The notes beneath the pieces are model-generated. The model worked only from the letters and a program-made list of their open reading frames with translations, was not told the DNA's origin and ran no database searches. A stretch of 64,000 nucleotides of DNA from Clostridia bacterium (GTDB lineage: Bacteria; Bacillota; Clostridia; Oscillospirales; Acutalibacteraceae). Both the position numbers and the translations under genes were made by a program. Positions within the stretch are counted from its first letter, which is position 1. Each line of letters starts with the position of its first letter. Location of the stretch: the NCBI GenBank assembly GCA_017380575.1, contig JAFODS010000042.1, positions 23,929 through 87,928 on the forward strand, read 5' to 3'. Below, piece after piece: positions 33,681 to 42,648 of this stretch.

Positions 33681-34499
33681 TCAGACGATATCAACGAATG
33701 TACGTTCAGTTTTTCTGAAAAGATGTAAGCCGAGAGGAATAAGCAAAACTATCCATGCGAAAGCGATGAGGAAAGATGTCCAGTCAAAGGACATATCCTT
33801 GATGATACACCATTTGAACGCATTGATAACACCTGTTGCGGGGTTGAGAGAATAAAGAAGTCTTAATTTTTCGGGGATTGAATCGATAGAATATGCCACG
33901 GGAGTGAGATACTGACCGATTGAAATAGCGAATGGAATAATCTGTGCAAGGTCACGCCATTTAACATTGAATGAAGAGAGAAAAAGACCGAGCGCTGTTC
34001 CTAAAACAAGGCAGATAAGAAAAAAAACGGGAAAAAGAAGAAATTTTACTGACGGATAATAACCCTGAATAAACATCATCACAATAAGAACACTCATTGA
34101 AACAAGGCTATCAATAATGTGGGCAACAGCAGAACCTATCGGTGAAATTATTCGGGGAAAATAAACCTTTTTCATAATTGCTGCATTGGTAATAAATGTG
34201 TTTGCAGCAGAGGTAAGTCCTTTTGAAAAAAGTCCCCACGGAATGGTACCTGCATAAACCATTATGTAATAAGGAGCGGAACCGTCGGATTCAAGTCCTG
34301 CAAGGTTTCCGAAGATGAAAGTCATAACAAAAACATTGATAATAGGGGAAATAACAGCCCAGCCGAGACCGATTCGTGTCTGCTTATAGCGCACGGTAAC
34401 ATCTCGCTTTGCAAAATTAAAAGCAAGTTCTCTGTAGTGCCAGATATCTTTCCAATACTGGAAATTCCTTCCGTTAGGTTCGATAACAGTTTTTCTCAA
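33681..34499 (-). CDS. Polysaccharide ABC transporter permease (Wzm/TagG-like)
   Basis: A 272-residue ABC-2 type permease with an amphipathic N-terminus (FQYWKDIWHYRELAFNFAKRD), the RYKQTRIGLGWAVISP signature and six membrane helices. It is first in a three-gene operon with the ATPase and a pyruvyl transferase. A promoter lies about 45-70 bases upstream. Substrate is inferred as a surface polysaccharide. Confidence 0.93.
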   Translation of the reverse strand: MRKTVIEPNGRNFQYWKDIWHYRELAFNFAKRDVTVRYKQTRIGLGWAVISPIINVFVMTFIFGNLAGLESDGSAPYYIMVYAGTIPWGLFSKGLTSAANTFITNAAIMKKVYFPRIISPIGSAVAHIIDSLVSMSVLIVMMFIQGYYPSVKFLLFPVFFLICLVLGTALGLFLSSFNVKWRDLAQIIPFAISIGQYLTPVAYSIDSIPEKLRLLYSLNPATGVINAFKWCIIKDMSFDWTSFLIAFAWIVLLIPLGLHLFRKTERTFVDIV

Positions 34500-34542
34500 C
34501 TTTTCTCATCCTTTAAATCATATTTGCACAATATATCAATCT

Positions 34543-34571
34543 ATAATACCATTTATTAAGAATTTAGTCAA
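34543..34571 (-). promoter_or_regulatory. Promoter of the polysaccharide export operon
   Basis: On the minus strand TTGACT (34566-34571), 17 bases, TATTAT (34543-34548), about 45 bases before the permease start. Confidence 0.65.
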
Positions 34572-34607
34572 ATATAAATATTAGTAAGAAGTAAGGTATT
34601 GACAAAC

Positions 34608-34640
34608 AAAAAGGAAACATCGTGAAGATGTTTCCCTATT
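34608..34640 (-). terminator. Intrinsic terminator after ychF
   Basis: GGAAACATC and GATGTTTCC fold with a five-base loop, followed on the minus strand by TTTTTG. It is just past the ychF stop. Confidence 0.75.
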
Positions 34641-34652
34641 TTTATATTAAAC

Positions 34653-35747
34653 TTAAACATTGAAAAGAAAGTGGACAACGTCGCCGTCCTTCATAACGTA
34701 TTCCTTACCCTCTGAACGGATAAGACCTTTTTCTCTTGCAGCTGCGAGAGAGCCGTTTTCCATAAGATTTTCAAAGCTGATAACCTCGGCACGGATAAAG
34801 CCTTTTTCAAAGTCAGAGTGGATTTTACCTGCTGCCTGCGGAGCCTTTGTACCTTTTCTGATTGTCCATGCTCTTACCTCGGGTGTACCTGCTGTAAGGT
34901 ATGAAATAAGACCGAGAAGGTCATAGCTTCTCTGAATAAGGAGGTCAAGACCGCCCTTTTCAACGCCGAGCTCAGCGAGGAACATTTCTTTTTCTTCCTT
35001 GTCAAGGCTTGCAATTTCTGCTTCAAGCTCAGCACAGATCGGAAGAACCTGTGATTCGTCAGCCTTTGCGATTTCGCAGACTGCATTGAAGCGTACGTTT
35101 GAATCAATATTGTTTGCAAAATCATCTTCGCTCATATTACAAGCGTAGATAACAGGCTTTGATGTAAGAAGTGCGATGTCTGCAACGATTGCTTTTTCAT
35201 CGTCGTCACATTCAATGCTTCTTGCGGATTTACCTTCCTCAAGATGCTCCTTGAGTCTCTTAAGAAATTCGTATTCCTTTGCAAGGCTCTTGTCACCCTT
35301 CATTGCCTTTGAAGTTCTGTCGATACGGCGTTCAACCATTTCGATATCTGAGAAGATAAGCTCAAGGTTGATTGTTTCAATGTCTCTTGCGGGATCAACG
35401 CTTCCGTCAACGTGGATGATATCGTCATTTTCAAAGCAACGGACAACGTGGATAATTGCATCAACCTCACGGATGTGAGAAAGGAACTTGTTGCCGAGGC
35501 CTTCACCCTTTGATGCGCCCTTAACAAGACCTGCGATGTCAACGAATTCGATTACTGCGGGGGTGATTTTTGCAGGGTTATACATTTCTGCAAGAGCATC
35601 AATTCTGCTGTCGGGAACTGCAACAACACCAACGTTCGGCTCGATTGTGCAGAAAGGATAGTTTGCAGACTGTGCACCTGCGTTTGTGATTGCATTAAAA
35701 AGTGTGCTTTTGCCGACGTTCGGCAAACCTACTATACCAAGCTTCAT
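34653..35747 (-). CDS. ychF: Redox-regulated ATPase YchF (Obg-like OLA1 family)
   Basis: A 364-residue P-loop protein that hydrolyses ATP rather than GTP and associates with ribosomes. G1 is GLPNVGKST near residue 5, G3 [20 protein letters not shown], and the atypical G4 is NMSE. The C-terminal TGS domain ends [21 protein letters not shown]. Length and motifs are standard. AAAAGGAAG precedes the ATG. It is transcribed toward the export operon but has its own terminator. Confidence 0.97.
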   Translation of the reverse strand: MKLGIVGLPNVGKSTLFNAITNAGAQSANYPFCTIEPNVGVVAVPDSRIDALAEMYNPAKITPAVIEFVDIAGLVKGASKGEGLGNKFLSHIREVDAIIHVVRCFENDDIIHVDGSVDPARDIETINLELIFSDIEMVERRIDRTSKAMKGDKSLAKEYEFLKRLKEHLEEGKSARSIECDDDEKAIVADIALLTSKPVIYACNMSEDDFANNIDSNVRFNAVCEIAKADESQVLPICAELEAEIASLDKEEKEMFLAELGVEKGGLDLLIQRSYDLLGLISYLTAGTPEVRAWTIRKGTKAPQAAGKIHSDFEKGFIRAEVISFENLMENGSLAAAREKGLIRSEGKEYVMKDGDVVHFLFNV

Positions 35748-35878
35748 ATTTTTCTTCCTTTTTTCAAAATATTACTGATACATTATAAACGTAAGCAGCC
35801 AAAATTTCAAGTGAATATATTTAATCGTTGAAAAAAGTATTTGAAATAGGTATAATTAAGAAAAGATTGTGATAAACC

Positions 35879-36128
35879 AATTCGGGTTTGTTGAACAAAT
35901 TTCAAATTATTATTGTAGGGGACGACGTCCTCGACGTCCCGTCAGAAATGTGCAAAATATCGGGCAGATAATATCAGCCCTACGAACCCTGTTTTAGTTA
36001 ACTGCGTAGGGACGGGCGTCCTCGACCGTCCGTTACCTCATCAGAATCTGCGGACCGTCCGGGAGGCCGGTCCCTACGAACACAGAGTCAGATTGTGCGA
36101 AATCAAAGACCCCGACAAACCCAAATTT
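35879..36128. repeat. Dispersed inverted-repeat element, copy B
   Basis: It begins AATTCGGGTTTGTTG and ends GACAAACCCAAATTT. Inside are GTAGGGGACGACGTCC, GTAGGGACGGGCGTCC and GGACCGTCC-GGCCGGTCC modules nearly identical to copy A over the middle part. It sits in the intergenic space between the divergently oriented ychF and the gene at 36399. Confidence 0.8.
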
Positions 36129-36370
36129 GTCGGTATGTTTGAATTCTTTTGCAAATATAAAAATCGAGCTATTTCCCCTGAAAGGGGAAATGTGGTGAAA
36201 CGACAAAGGGGTGCCCGAAGGGCTTTAAATAATAAACTTTTAAACTTTTGTGCTACGCAACACCCCTCAGTCACGGCATAGCCGTGCCAGCTCCCCTTTC
36301 AGGGGCGCTATGAGACACTACTAAACCTAAATAATTGTGTAATACAAAACAACTCGACAAGCCCGAATTT
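36129..36370. repeat. Second repeat module fused to copy B
   Basis: This module contains a different inverted repeat, ATTTCCCCT/AGGGGAAAT, then CACGGCATAGCCGTG and GCTCCCCTTTCAGGGG, and ends in GACAAGCCCGAATTT, another right terminal repeat. Related text (GGCACGGCGAAGCCGTGACG) recurs near 63672. It appears that one element was inserted in or beside another. Confidence 0.65.
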
Positions 36371-36398
36371 CTTGAATAAAATCGAAAGCAGGTGAGCT

Positions 36399-37160
36399 AT
36401 GTTTAACAGCGGTTATACAGGTAAACTTATATCTTCAGTTTTTATTACCGGTTTACTTACATATGTTATGTTCAACACAACAAGTCCGAAAATTGTGTTT
36501 GTTCCGTTCCTGGTTTGTGCCGTATCAATGGCATTGAAAACCGTCGGACAGATTTTTGAAAAAGAAGGAATGATTTTCTTCTTTGATAAGCTTTTTAAGG
36601 GTGGATTTTTTCTTTACGGTTTTGGCTTTTTGACTTTTTTCGATTATTTGGCTTTAAAGGATAAACAGTATGGTCTGGTGATTTATTCTTTGCTGTTCTG
36701 GGCGGTTTTATTGTTTGTTTTCAAAAGAGTATTCTTTAATAATAATCAAGAAGCTGAAAAACCGCCGAAAGTTAATATTGCAAAAATTGCCGCTGCAGGA
36801 TTAGTGATTGTTTCATTTCTTGCAGGTGCTGTCTTGCTGGTTCTCGGAATCGGAAGAAAAGAAGCAGGTATCATTTTTGCAGGAGCATTTTTTGCTTTGG
36901 TTTCGTCTGTGTTTATTTTGTTTCATTTGTCGGTTTCAGGCTTTTTCGAAAAAATAAAAACAGATTTGTTGGGTTTGTATATAGGTATCGTATCTGCACT
37001 GGTCGGAATGGGAATTCCGATAGTTAAGTTTACGGAAGTCCTTTCTGTAAAGGGAACAATTAAAAGCTTCGGTTTATGGATTTTTGTTCCGATAATTCTG
37101 TTTTCGGCAGGAGTTTTTCAGATTATAAAAACACTGAGGAACAGAAAAAATAAAGATTAA
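36399..37160 (+). CDS. Multi-pass membrane protein of unknown function
   Basis: A 253-residue protein with about eight hydrophobic helices and little else: for example LISSVFITGLLTYVMF near residue 12 and IFVPIILFSAGVFQII near the C-terminus, which ends in a basic tail (RNRKNKD). I recognise no family. AGGTGA precedes ATG 36399. It stands alone between two copies of the dispersed repeat element, so neighbours give no clue. Confidence 0.6.
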   Translation: MFNSGYTGKLISSVFITGLLTYVMFNTTSPKIVFVPFLVCAVSMALKTVGQIFEKEGMIFFFDKLFKGGFFLYGFGFLTFFDYLALKDKQYGLVIYSLLFWAVLLFVFKRVFFNNNQEAEKPPKVNIAKIAAAGLVIVSFLAGAVLLVLGIGRKEAGIIFAGAFFALVSSVFILFHLSVSGFFEKIKTDLLGLYIGIVSALVGMGIPIVKFTEVLSVKGTIKSFGLWIFVPIILFSAGVFQIIKTLRNRKNKD

Positions 37161-37194
37161 TTTGTTTGATTTATTAAGTAAAAAACATTCCGAT

Positions 37195-37447
37195 AAATTC
37201 GGGTTTGTGGAGCTCTTTGATTTCGCACAATCTATCTCTGTGCGCGTAGGGACCGACCTCCCGGATGGTCCGCAGATTACGCTGAATTAACGGACGGTCG
37301 AGGACGCCCGTCCCTACGCAGTTGACTGAAACAGGGTTCGTAGGGGCAGATATCATCTGCCCGACATTTTGCACATTTCTGACGGGACGTCGAGGACGTC
37401 GTCCCCTACAACAATAATTAAAAATTTGTTCAACAAACTCGAATTTA
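37195..37447. repeat. Dispersed inverted-repeat element, copy C (inverted orientation)
   Basis: It starts AAATTCGGGTTTGTGG and ends near AACAAACTCGAATTT. The internal modules appear in the opposite order and strand to copy B (GGACGGTCGAGGACGCCCG first, GACGTCGTCCCCTAC last). Confidence 0.8.
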
Positions 37448-37501
37448 TCGAACAAAATTAATAAATAAATTTTAAAATCTGACCTGACGGAGGATGACGT
37501 T

Positions 37502-39454
37502 ATGCAAAACCTTACAATCAAAAACAACGAACTTTTTTTAATGAGATACACAGAGCTTATCCGTATCAGTGCCTGCGGGAAAAATGCAATCCGCTTTCAG
37601 TCGTTTCCCGACGCTCAGGTGATTGACGAAAACTATACTCTTATGCCGCAGGAAGCTGAGGCAACGGCTGAAGAATTTGAAAATTATGCAACGCTTACCT
37701 GTGGCACACTTAAGGTAAAGGTTGAGCCGAACGGAAAGCTCACTTTCTTTAAAGACGGCAAAAAAATTCTTGAAGAAAAGCCTGAGTTAACATTCCACAG
37801 CAACTATCGCCATTTTGACAACAAAGGCAGCGGTCTTTGGTCTGCAAGGGTTATGTTCGAACCGAACGAGAACGAGCATTTTTTCGGTCTCGGTCATAGC
37901 TGGGATAACGAGTTTGACCTTAAAGGTTCGTCAATTGATATCCGTAATGTAAATGCAAAATGTACGATTCCGTATGTTTATTCCTCGCTCGGCTACGGTT
38001 TCCTCTGGAACAATCCGTCAACGGGACTTTGCGAGCTTTCAAAAAACCGTACACGTTGGAGCTGTGACTGTTGCAGATTTATGGATTTCGTTGTTATTGC
38101 AGGAACTCCGAAGGAGGCTTGCACAACACTCGCTGATTTGACAGGATATTCTCCAAAAATGCCCGAATGGGCAACTGGTTTCTGGCAGTGCAGACTCCGT
38201 TACGAAACACAGGAGGAATTACTTTCTGTTGCCCGAAAATACAAGGAACTCGGAATTCCTCTTTCTGTAATTATTGCTGACTATTTTCATTGGACGGAGC
38301 AGGGCGATTACAAATTCGACCCGAAATACTGGCCGGATGTAAAGGCGATGTCGGACGAGCTTCACGGAATGAACACAAAGCTGATTGTTTCCGTTTGGCC
38401 GACGGTTAATCACGGAAGTGAAAATTACAGCTTTATGCGGAATAACAATATGCTTATGCGCACTGCCCGCGGATGCGACAGGGTTTTTGATTTCTACGGT
38501 TGGCAGGGCGAAATTGATGCGACAAATCCTGCAACACGCGATTATGTGTGGAGTAAAATTAAGGAAAATTATATCGACAACGGTGTGGATGCTCTCTGGT
38601 TTGATGAGGCCGAGCCTGAAATTCATCCCGAGCATTTTGATAATCTTATCTGGTACAAAGGCCGTGCGGATATGGTTGCACTTTTGTATCCGTATTATTA
38701 TTCTAAAATGGCTTACGACGGCTTCAGGTCAATCGGTAGGGATGATATTATCACTCTTACACGCTGTGCGTACCTCGGAAGTCAGAAATTCGGTTCGCTT
38801 GTGTGGTCGGGTGATATTGAATCAACATTTGAAAGCCTTGCTTGTCAGGTAAAGGCAGGTCTTAATATTGCAATGTGCGGTATTCCGTGGTGGAATACGG
38901 ATATCGGCGGCTTCTACGGTGCAGATATAACGAGTGATTATTTCAAAGAACTGATTGTCCGCTGGTTCCAGTTCGGTCTTTTCAGTCCCGTTATGCGCCT
39001 TCACGGCTCACGAATCCGTCATTTTGAACCGACACCGGGACTTAAGGAACCGAGCGGTGACCCGAATGAAATCTGGAGCTTCGGCGAAGAGAATTTTGAA
39101 ATTCTTAAGGATCTTATTTTCATTCGTGAAAAATTAAGGCCGTATATTCAGAAGCAGACGGATATTGCAAGCGAAAAGGGCTATCCCGTAATGCGTCCGA
39201 TGTTTTTTGAATATCCCGACGATGAGGTTTGCTACACTCTCGACAGCCAGTATATGTTCGGTGACGATATTATTTTTGCACCGATTGTTGAGCAGGGACA
39301 GACGGTGAAGAAGGTTTACATTCCCGACGGCGAATGGATTCTTACAAAAGACAAAAAAGTTTACACCAAGGGTACATACAAAATCACAGCAGAAATCAAT
39401 GAGTTTGTTGCATTTGTAAAATCAGGTTCAGACGTAATTAAGTGTTTTGAATAA
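37502..39454 (+). CDS. Glycoside hydrolase family 31 (alpha-glucosidase/alpha-xylosidase type)
   Basis: A 650-residue retaining alpha-glycosidase. The catalytic nucleophile is in WFDEAEPE (D368) and the general acid/base in WSGDIEST (about D437). The upstream substrate-binding strand (IIADYFHWTEQGDYKFDP) is typical of GH31. There is no signal peptide, so it is cytoplasmic and would act on imported oligosaccharides. A GGAGGATGACG ribosome binding site precedes the ATG. Substrate (alpha-glucoside, xyloside or other) cannot be read from sequence. A sugar-type oxidoreductase follows, separated by a repeat element. Confidence 0.92.
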   Translation: MQNLTIKNNELFLMRYTELIRISACGKNAIRFQSFPDAQVIDENYTLMPQEAEATAEEFENYATLTCGTLKVKVEPNGKLTFFKDGKKILEEKPELTFHSNYRHFDNKGSGLWSARVMFEPNENEHFFGLGHSWDNEFDLKGSSIDIRNVNAKCTIPYVYSSLGYGFLWNNPSTGLCELSKNRTRWSCDCCRFMDFVVIAGTPKEACTTLADLTGYSPKMPEWATGFWQCRLRYETQEELLSVARKYKELGIPLSVIIADYFHWTEQGDYKFDPKYWPDVKAMSDELHGMNTKLIVSVWPTVNHGSENYSFMRNNNMLMRTARGCDRVFDFYGWQGEIDATNPATRDYVWSKIKENYIDNGVDALWFDEAEPEIHPEHFDNLIWYKGRADMVALLYPYYYSKMAYDGFRSIGRDDIITLTRCAYLGSQKFGSLVWSGDIESTFESLACQVKAGLNIAMCGIPWWNTDIGGFYGADITSDYFKELIVRWFQFGLFSPVMRLHGSRIRHFEPTPGLKEPSGDPNEIWSFGEENFEILKDLIFIREKLRPYIQKQTDIASEKGYPVMRPMFFEYPDDEVCYTLDSQYMFGDDIIFAPIVEQGQTVKKVYIPDGEWILTKDKKVYTKGTYKITAEINEFVAFVKSGSDVIKCFE

Positions 39455-39457
39455 AAT

Positions 39458-39697
39458 AAATTCGGGTTTGTGGAGATCTTTGATTTCGAACAATCTATCT
39501 CTGAACGTGTAGGGATCGGCCTCCCGGACGGTCCGCAGATTACGCTGAATTAACGGACGGTCGAGGACGCCCATCCCTACGCAGTTGACTAAAACAGGGT
39601 TCGTAGGGGCGATTCACGAATCGACCGTTAAAGCAGAACAAAATTTAAAGGGACGTCGAGGACGTCGTCCCCTACAACAATAATTAAAAATTTGTTT
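39458..39697. repeat. Dispersed inverted-repeat element, copy D
   Basis: It begins AAATTCGGGTTTGTGG four bases after the GH31 stop and shares the modules of copy C, but ends at TTAAAAATTTGTTTT without a clear right terminal repeat. The part GTAGGGGCGATTCACGAATC is a module not seen in copies A-C. Confidence 0.75.
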
Positions 39698-39747
39698 TCC
39701 CCCAAAAATTTATCTGATTGTTTAAATATAAAAAGGAGATGAAATTT

Positions 39748-40722
39748 ATGATAAAATACGGCGTAATCGGCTCGGGTTGGATCGCTGAGGAATTTGTAAA
39801 AGGTGCACAGACTGTTGAAGGAATGTGCTTTGCGACGATGTATTCGCGTACATATGAAAAGGGAAAAGAATTCGCGGAAAAATTCGGCTGTGACAGAATT
39901 TACACGGATATAAATGAATTTGCAGAAAGTGACATCGATGCGGTTTATATCGCGAGTCCGAATCTTTTTCATTACGAGCAGAGCAAGCTTATGCTTGAAA
40001 ACGGAAAACACATTCTTTGCGAAAAGCCGATAACAATAACTCCCGATGAATTTTCGGAACTTTTTTCACTTGCGAAGGAGAAAAAATTAGTCTACACGGA
40101 AGCTATAATGATGATGCATTCTCCGCACACTCAGGCTGTTAAAAAAGCTCTTGAAAAAATCGGAAAAATAACAACGGCACATTTTGATTTTTCTCAGCTT
40201 TCTTCAAAATACAAGGCACTAAAAAACGGAGAAAACCCGAACATTTTCAATCCCGAAATGAAAACAGGTTGTCTTCGCGATTTAGGAATATACTGCTATT
40301 ATCCTGCTCTTGAATTTTTCGGTCTTCCGCAGAAGGTAACCGCATCCGCAGGCTTCATCGAAACGGGTGCTGACGGCTACGGCACAGCAATCCTTGATTA
40401 TCCCGATAAGCAGGTAACGCTTACATATTCGAAGATAGGTCAGGATTATCTCGGCTCGCAGATTTTCGGCGACAAGGGAACAATTTCGATTGAATCAATC
40501 TCCAAGCTCACGGGAGTGAAAATTCATTACGCGGACGGAACAAAAGAGGAAATTCAGGGCGAGATTGATAAAGATATTTTAATGGCTTATGAGGCAAAAA
40601 ATTTCTACGATTTCATCACGGATTATGATAAAAATCTTCAGAAATATTTTAAAATTAATGAAAGAATTTCTGAAGTAAATCAGCTTCTTTTTGAAGTAAA
40701 AAATCTATGTAAAATCCAATAA
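39748..40722 (+). CDS. Gfo/Idh/MocA family oxidoreductase
   Basis: A 324-residue NAD(P)-dependent sugar oxidoreductase. The Rossmann start is YGVIGSGWIAEEF, DAVYIASPNLFHYEQ follows, and EKPIT carries the family's catalytic lysine. The C-terminal alpha/beta domain has CLRDLGIYCYYP. I start at ATG 39748, with AAGGAGATG upstream. It likely acts on a sugar or polyol; GH31 just upstream suggests carbohydrate use. An intrinsic terminator follows. Confidence 0.9.
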   Translation: MIKYGVIGSGWIAEEFVKGAQTVEGMCFATMYSRTYEKGKEFAEKFGCDRIYTDINEFAESDIDAVYIASPNLFHYEQSKLMLENGKHILCEKPITITPDEFSELFSLAKEKKLVYTEAIMMMHSPHTQAVKKALEKIGKITTAHFDFSQLSSKYKALKNGENPNIFNPEMKTGCLRDLGIYCYYPALEFFGLPQKVTASAGFIETGADGYGTAILDYPDKQVTLTYSKIGQDYLGSQIFGDKGTISIESISKLTGVKIHYADGTKEEIQGEIDKDILMAYEAKNFYDFITDYDKNLQKYFKINERISEVNQLLFEVKNLCKIQ

Positions 40723-40744
40723 AGAAAATTAAAAAATTTACATA

Positions 40745-40777
40745 AAAATTCTCACAGTTTTTTGTGGGGATTTTTTT
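40745..40777 (+). terminator. Intrinsic terminator after the oxidoreductase gene
   Basis: AAAATTCTCACA pairs with TGTGGGGATTTT (two G-U pairs) and is followed by a T run. Confidence 0.75.
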
Positions 40778-40797
40778 GTTTTAAAAGAAATTTTTTG

Positions 40798-40826
40798 TTG
40801 ACTAATATTGTTTATTGTGTTAAAGT
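40798..40826 (+). promoter_or_regulatory. Possible promoter of the envelope locus
   Basis: TTGACT (40798-40803), 17 bases, TAAAGT (40821-40826). The -35 is good and the -10 weak, which would suit an activated promoter. It leaves an untranslated leader of about 120 bases before the ATG at 40956. Confidence 0.4.
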
Positions 40827-40955
40827 AGTATATGTATATTAGTGTCTTTATCTGTAAAAGTGCCTCAAAAATCAGGAACGGTACAAAAGCAGAAAATTCG
40901 TATACATTTATAATATATATATAATAATCAACCGATAACTTTGGAGTGTGTCGCT

Positions 40956-41702
40956 ATGGCAGAGAACAAAAAGAATCCCGCATCCGGTTCACGAATGAGA
41001 ACGATAGAGCTTTTCTACAGACCGGTGTTTGACATTCATCTTAATATGGCGATTGATTTCGAAACGGTAATGAAAATCAACGACAGAATTCAGGGAGTAA
41101 TTCCCGAAAAGGTTTTTATGCCCGTTGCGGAAAAATCCAACCAGGTTGTTCAGCTTAATCTCTGGGCTGTTGAAGAGACCTGCGAAGCAATCAAACGCTG
41201 TGCTGAGCGAGAGGTTGATATGAACAGCGTTATCATCTGGGTTTCGGTTAAAACACTTACAAAGAAAAACTTCGTAACTCAGGTAAAAAAGATTGTCGAT
41301 AAATACGGCATTTCTCCCGACAGCATCTGCTTCAATATTACCGAAAGCATTCTTGAAGCTGTGAAGGACAAAGTCAAGGCAACAATCGACGCTTTGCGTG
41401 AGCTTGAATTCAGAGTTGCAATCGATGACCTCGGACTTGAATATACTTCACTTTCAAATCTTGCTCACTATGATCTTGATTACATCGGAATTCACGAGAG
41501 TATGATTGAAGATATACTTTACAGCGAAAAGGTTCAGAATACGGTTCAGGGTATCATAGATTTCTGTAAAAAGATTGATACACAGGTTATCGTTAACGGA
41601 ATCGAAACAAAGGAAGTTTTTGATTTAATCAACAAGATGGGTGCTGACCGTTTCAGCGGTCCGTACTTCGGAGAGTTTGTTAAAGATAAACAGATAAACT
41701 AA
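40956..41702 (+). CDS. Degenerate EAL-domain protein, first gene of the envelope locus
   Basis: A 248-residue stand-alone EAL fold. YRPVFDIHLNMAIDFETV aligns with the family start, keeping the first glutamate (E36) though EAL reads ETV. FNITES keeps E130, AIDDLGLEY keeps D157-D158, and VNGIE keeps E217. The catalytic lysine motif (usually D-x-K-I-D) reads DYIGIH, and the usual asparagine of the second strand is replaced. Phosphodiesterase activity against cyclic di-GMP is therefore unlikely; a binding or signalling role is more probable. ATG 40956 follows GGAG. The stop is seven bases before the next gene, so it is likely the first gene of the operon. Confidence 0.82.
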   Translation: MAENKKNPASGSRMRTIELFYRPVFDIHLNMAIDFETVMKINDRIQGVIPEKVFMPVAEKSNQVVQLNLWAVEETCEAIKRCAEREVDMNSVIIWVSVKTLTKKNFVTQVKKIVDKYGISPDSICFNITESILEAVKDKVKATIDALRELEFRVAIDDLGLEYTSLSNLAHYDLDYIGIHESMIEDILYSEKVQNTVQGIIDFCKKIDTQVIVNGIETKEVFDLINKMGADRFSGPYFGEFVKDKQIN

Positions 41703-41709
41703 GGAAAGG

Positions 41710-42546
41710 ATGATGGGCTTGGCTAAGAAAAAGAAAAATGCTCCGCCGCCCGGTGCAGAAGTTCCGCAGGGAACCGATGCAATGGGTAAATACGGTGTAA
41801 AATCCGAATCCAAAAAAGTCAAAAAAAGAGAAGCTTTAATCCGTATCCTTACAATTATCCTTGTTTTAATGTTGCTTTTCCTTTCCCTGATGTTCGCTTG
41901 CTCATCGTATGTTAACAAAGCGGGTGACTTCACGGTTACAATGGATAAGGATGCGTACAATATGGGTATCACCCTTTCGGAAAAGGCAGACTTTATGCAG
42001 TCATCGCGTTTCCTCACGGGTGAAAAGTGTGTTGATATGCTCGACACGACGTTGGAGTGGCTTCCCGACGACCTTGACGACATCGACGGCTCACACAACA
42101 ATTCAAACGGACAGAGCTTCCTTGCTTATACGTTCTATGTAAAGAACGGAGGAACTGTTGATGTGAAATATGAAGCAGAAATTCTTATTGATGCTGTTTC
42201 ACTCGGCGTTGACGAGGCAATGCGTGTTATGGTTTTCCGTAACGGCGAACCGACAATTTATGCAAAGCCGCAGAAGGGTACAACGGATAAACGCGAAGAA
42301 AACCTTGATGACAATGGTGTAAGCAGATATCCGATTGACAAAAACTTTGTTTCCAGCACAAAGGTTATGGAAAACAAGGTTGACCTTTTCAGAGCAGGCG
42401 ACATCGATAAATATACAGTTGTTGTCTGGCTCGAAGGATGGGATCCTGAATGTGTTAACAAGATCCTTGAAGGCGAAATCAAAATGTCTATGAAATTCCT
42501 GTGCGAAGAAGCAGATGATAGTGACGGATCATCTGCAGAAGCATAA
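41710..42546 (+). CDS. Membrane-anchored protein sharing the C-terminal motif of the fibre-type subunits
   Basis: A 278-residue protein: Lys/Pro-rich cytoplasmic start, one membrane helix at about 43-63 ending in FACSS, then an extracytoplasmic beta-rich domain and an acidic tail. Its helix does not end in the AWF motif of its neighbours. Near the C-terminus it has YTVVVWLEGWDPEC, matching the RVYIWMEGQDANC and RVYLWMEGNDVDC blocks of the next two proteins. It may be the anchor or capping partner of those subunits. AAGGAAAGG precedes the ATG. No family recognised. Confidence 0.6.
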   Translation: MMGLAKKKKNAPPPGAEVPQGTDAMGKYGVKSESKKVKKREALIRILTIILVLMLLFLSLMFACSSYVNKAGDFTVTMDKDAYNMGITLSEKADFMQSSRFLTGEKCVDMLDTTLEWLPDDLDDIDGSHNNSNGQSFLAYTFYVKNGGTVDVKYEAEILIDAVSLGVDEAMRVMVFRNGEPTIYAKPQKGTTDKREENLDDNGVSRYPIDKNFVSSTKVMENKVDLFRAGDIDKYTVVVWLEGWDPECVNKILEGEIKMSMKFLCEEADDSDGSSAEA

Positions 42547-42648
42547 GAACAGACATCGGGTTTCAAATTCAGGTCTCAGACACATTTGAGATATATATTA
42601 TGACGGATTACCGTACATAAAATCTAAGAAGGAGGTAAAGAAAAGGAC

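Noticed and set aside
36169-36189. ATTTCCCCT/AGGGGAAAT palindrome resembling a Noc-binding site
   Set aside because: It does not match the ATTTCCCGGGAAAT consensus and is part of a dispersed repeat module.
40827-40955. Cyclic di-GMP riboswitch in the leader of the EAL gene
   Set aside because: I looked because of the EAL gene downstream, but no GEMM-type conserved core is visible.
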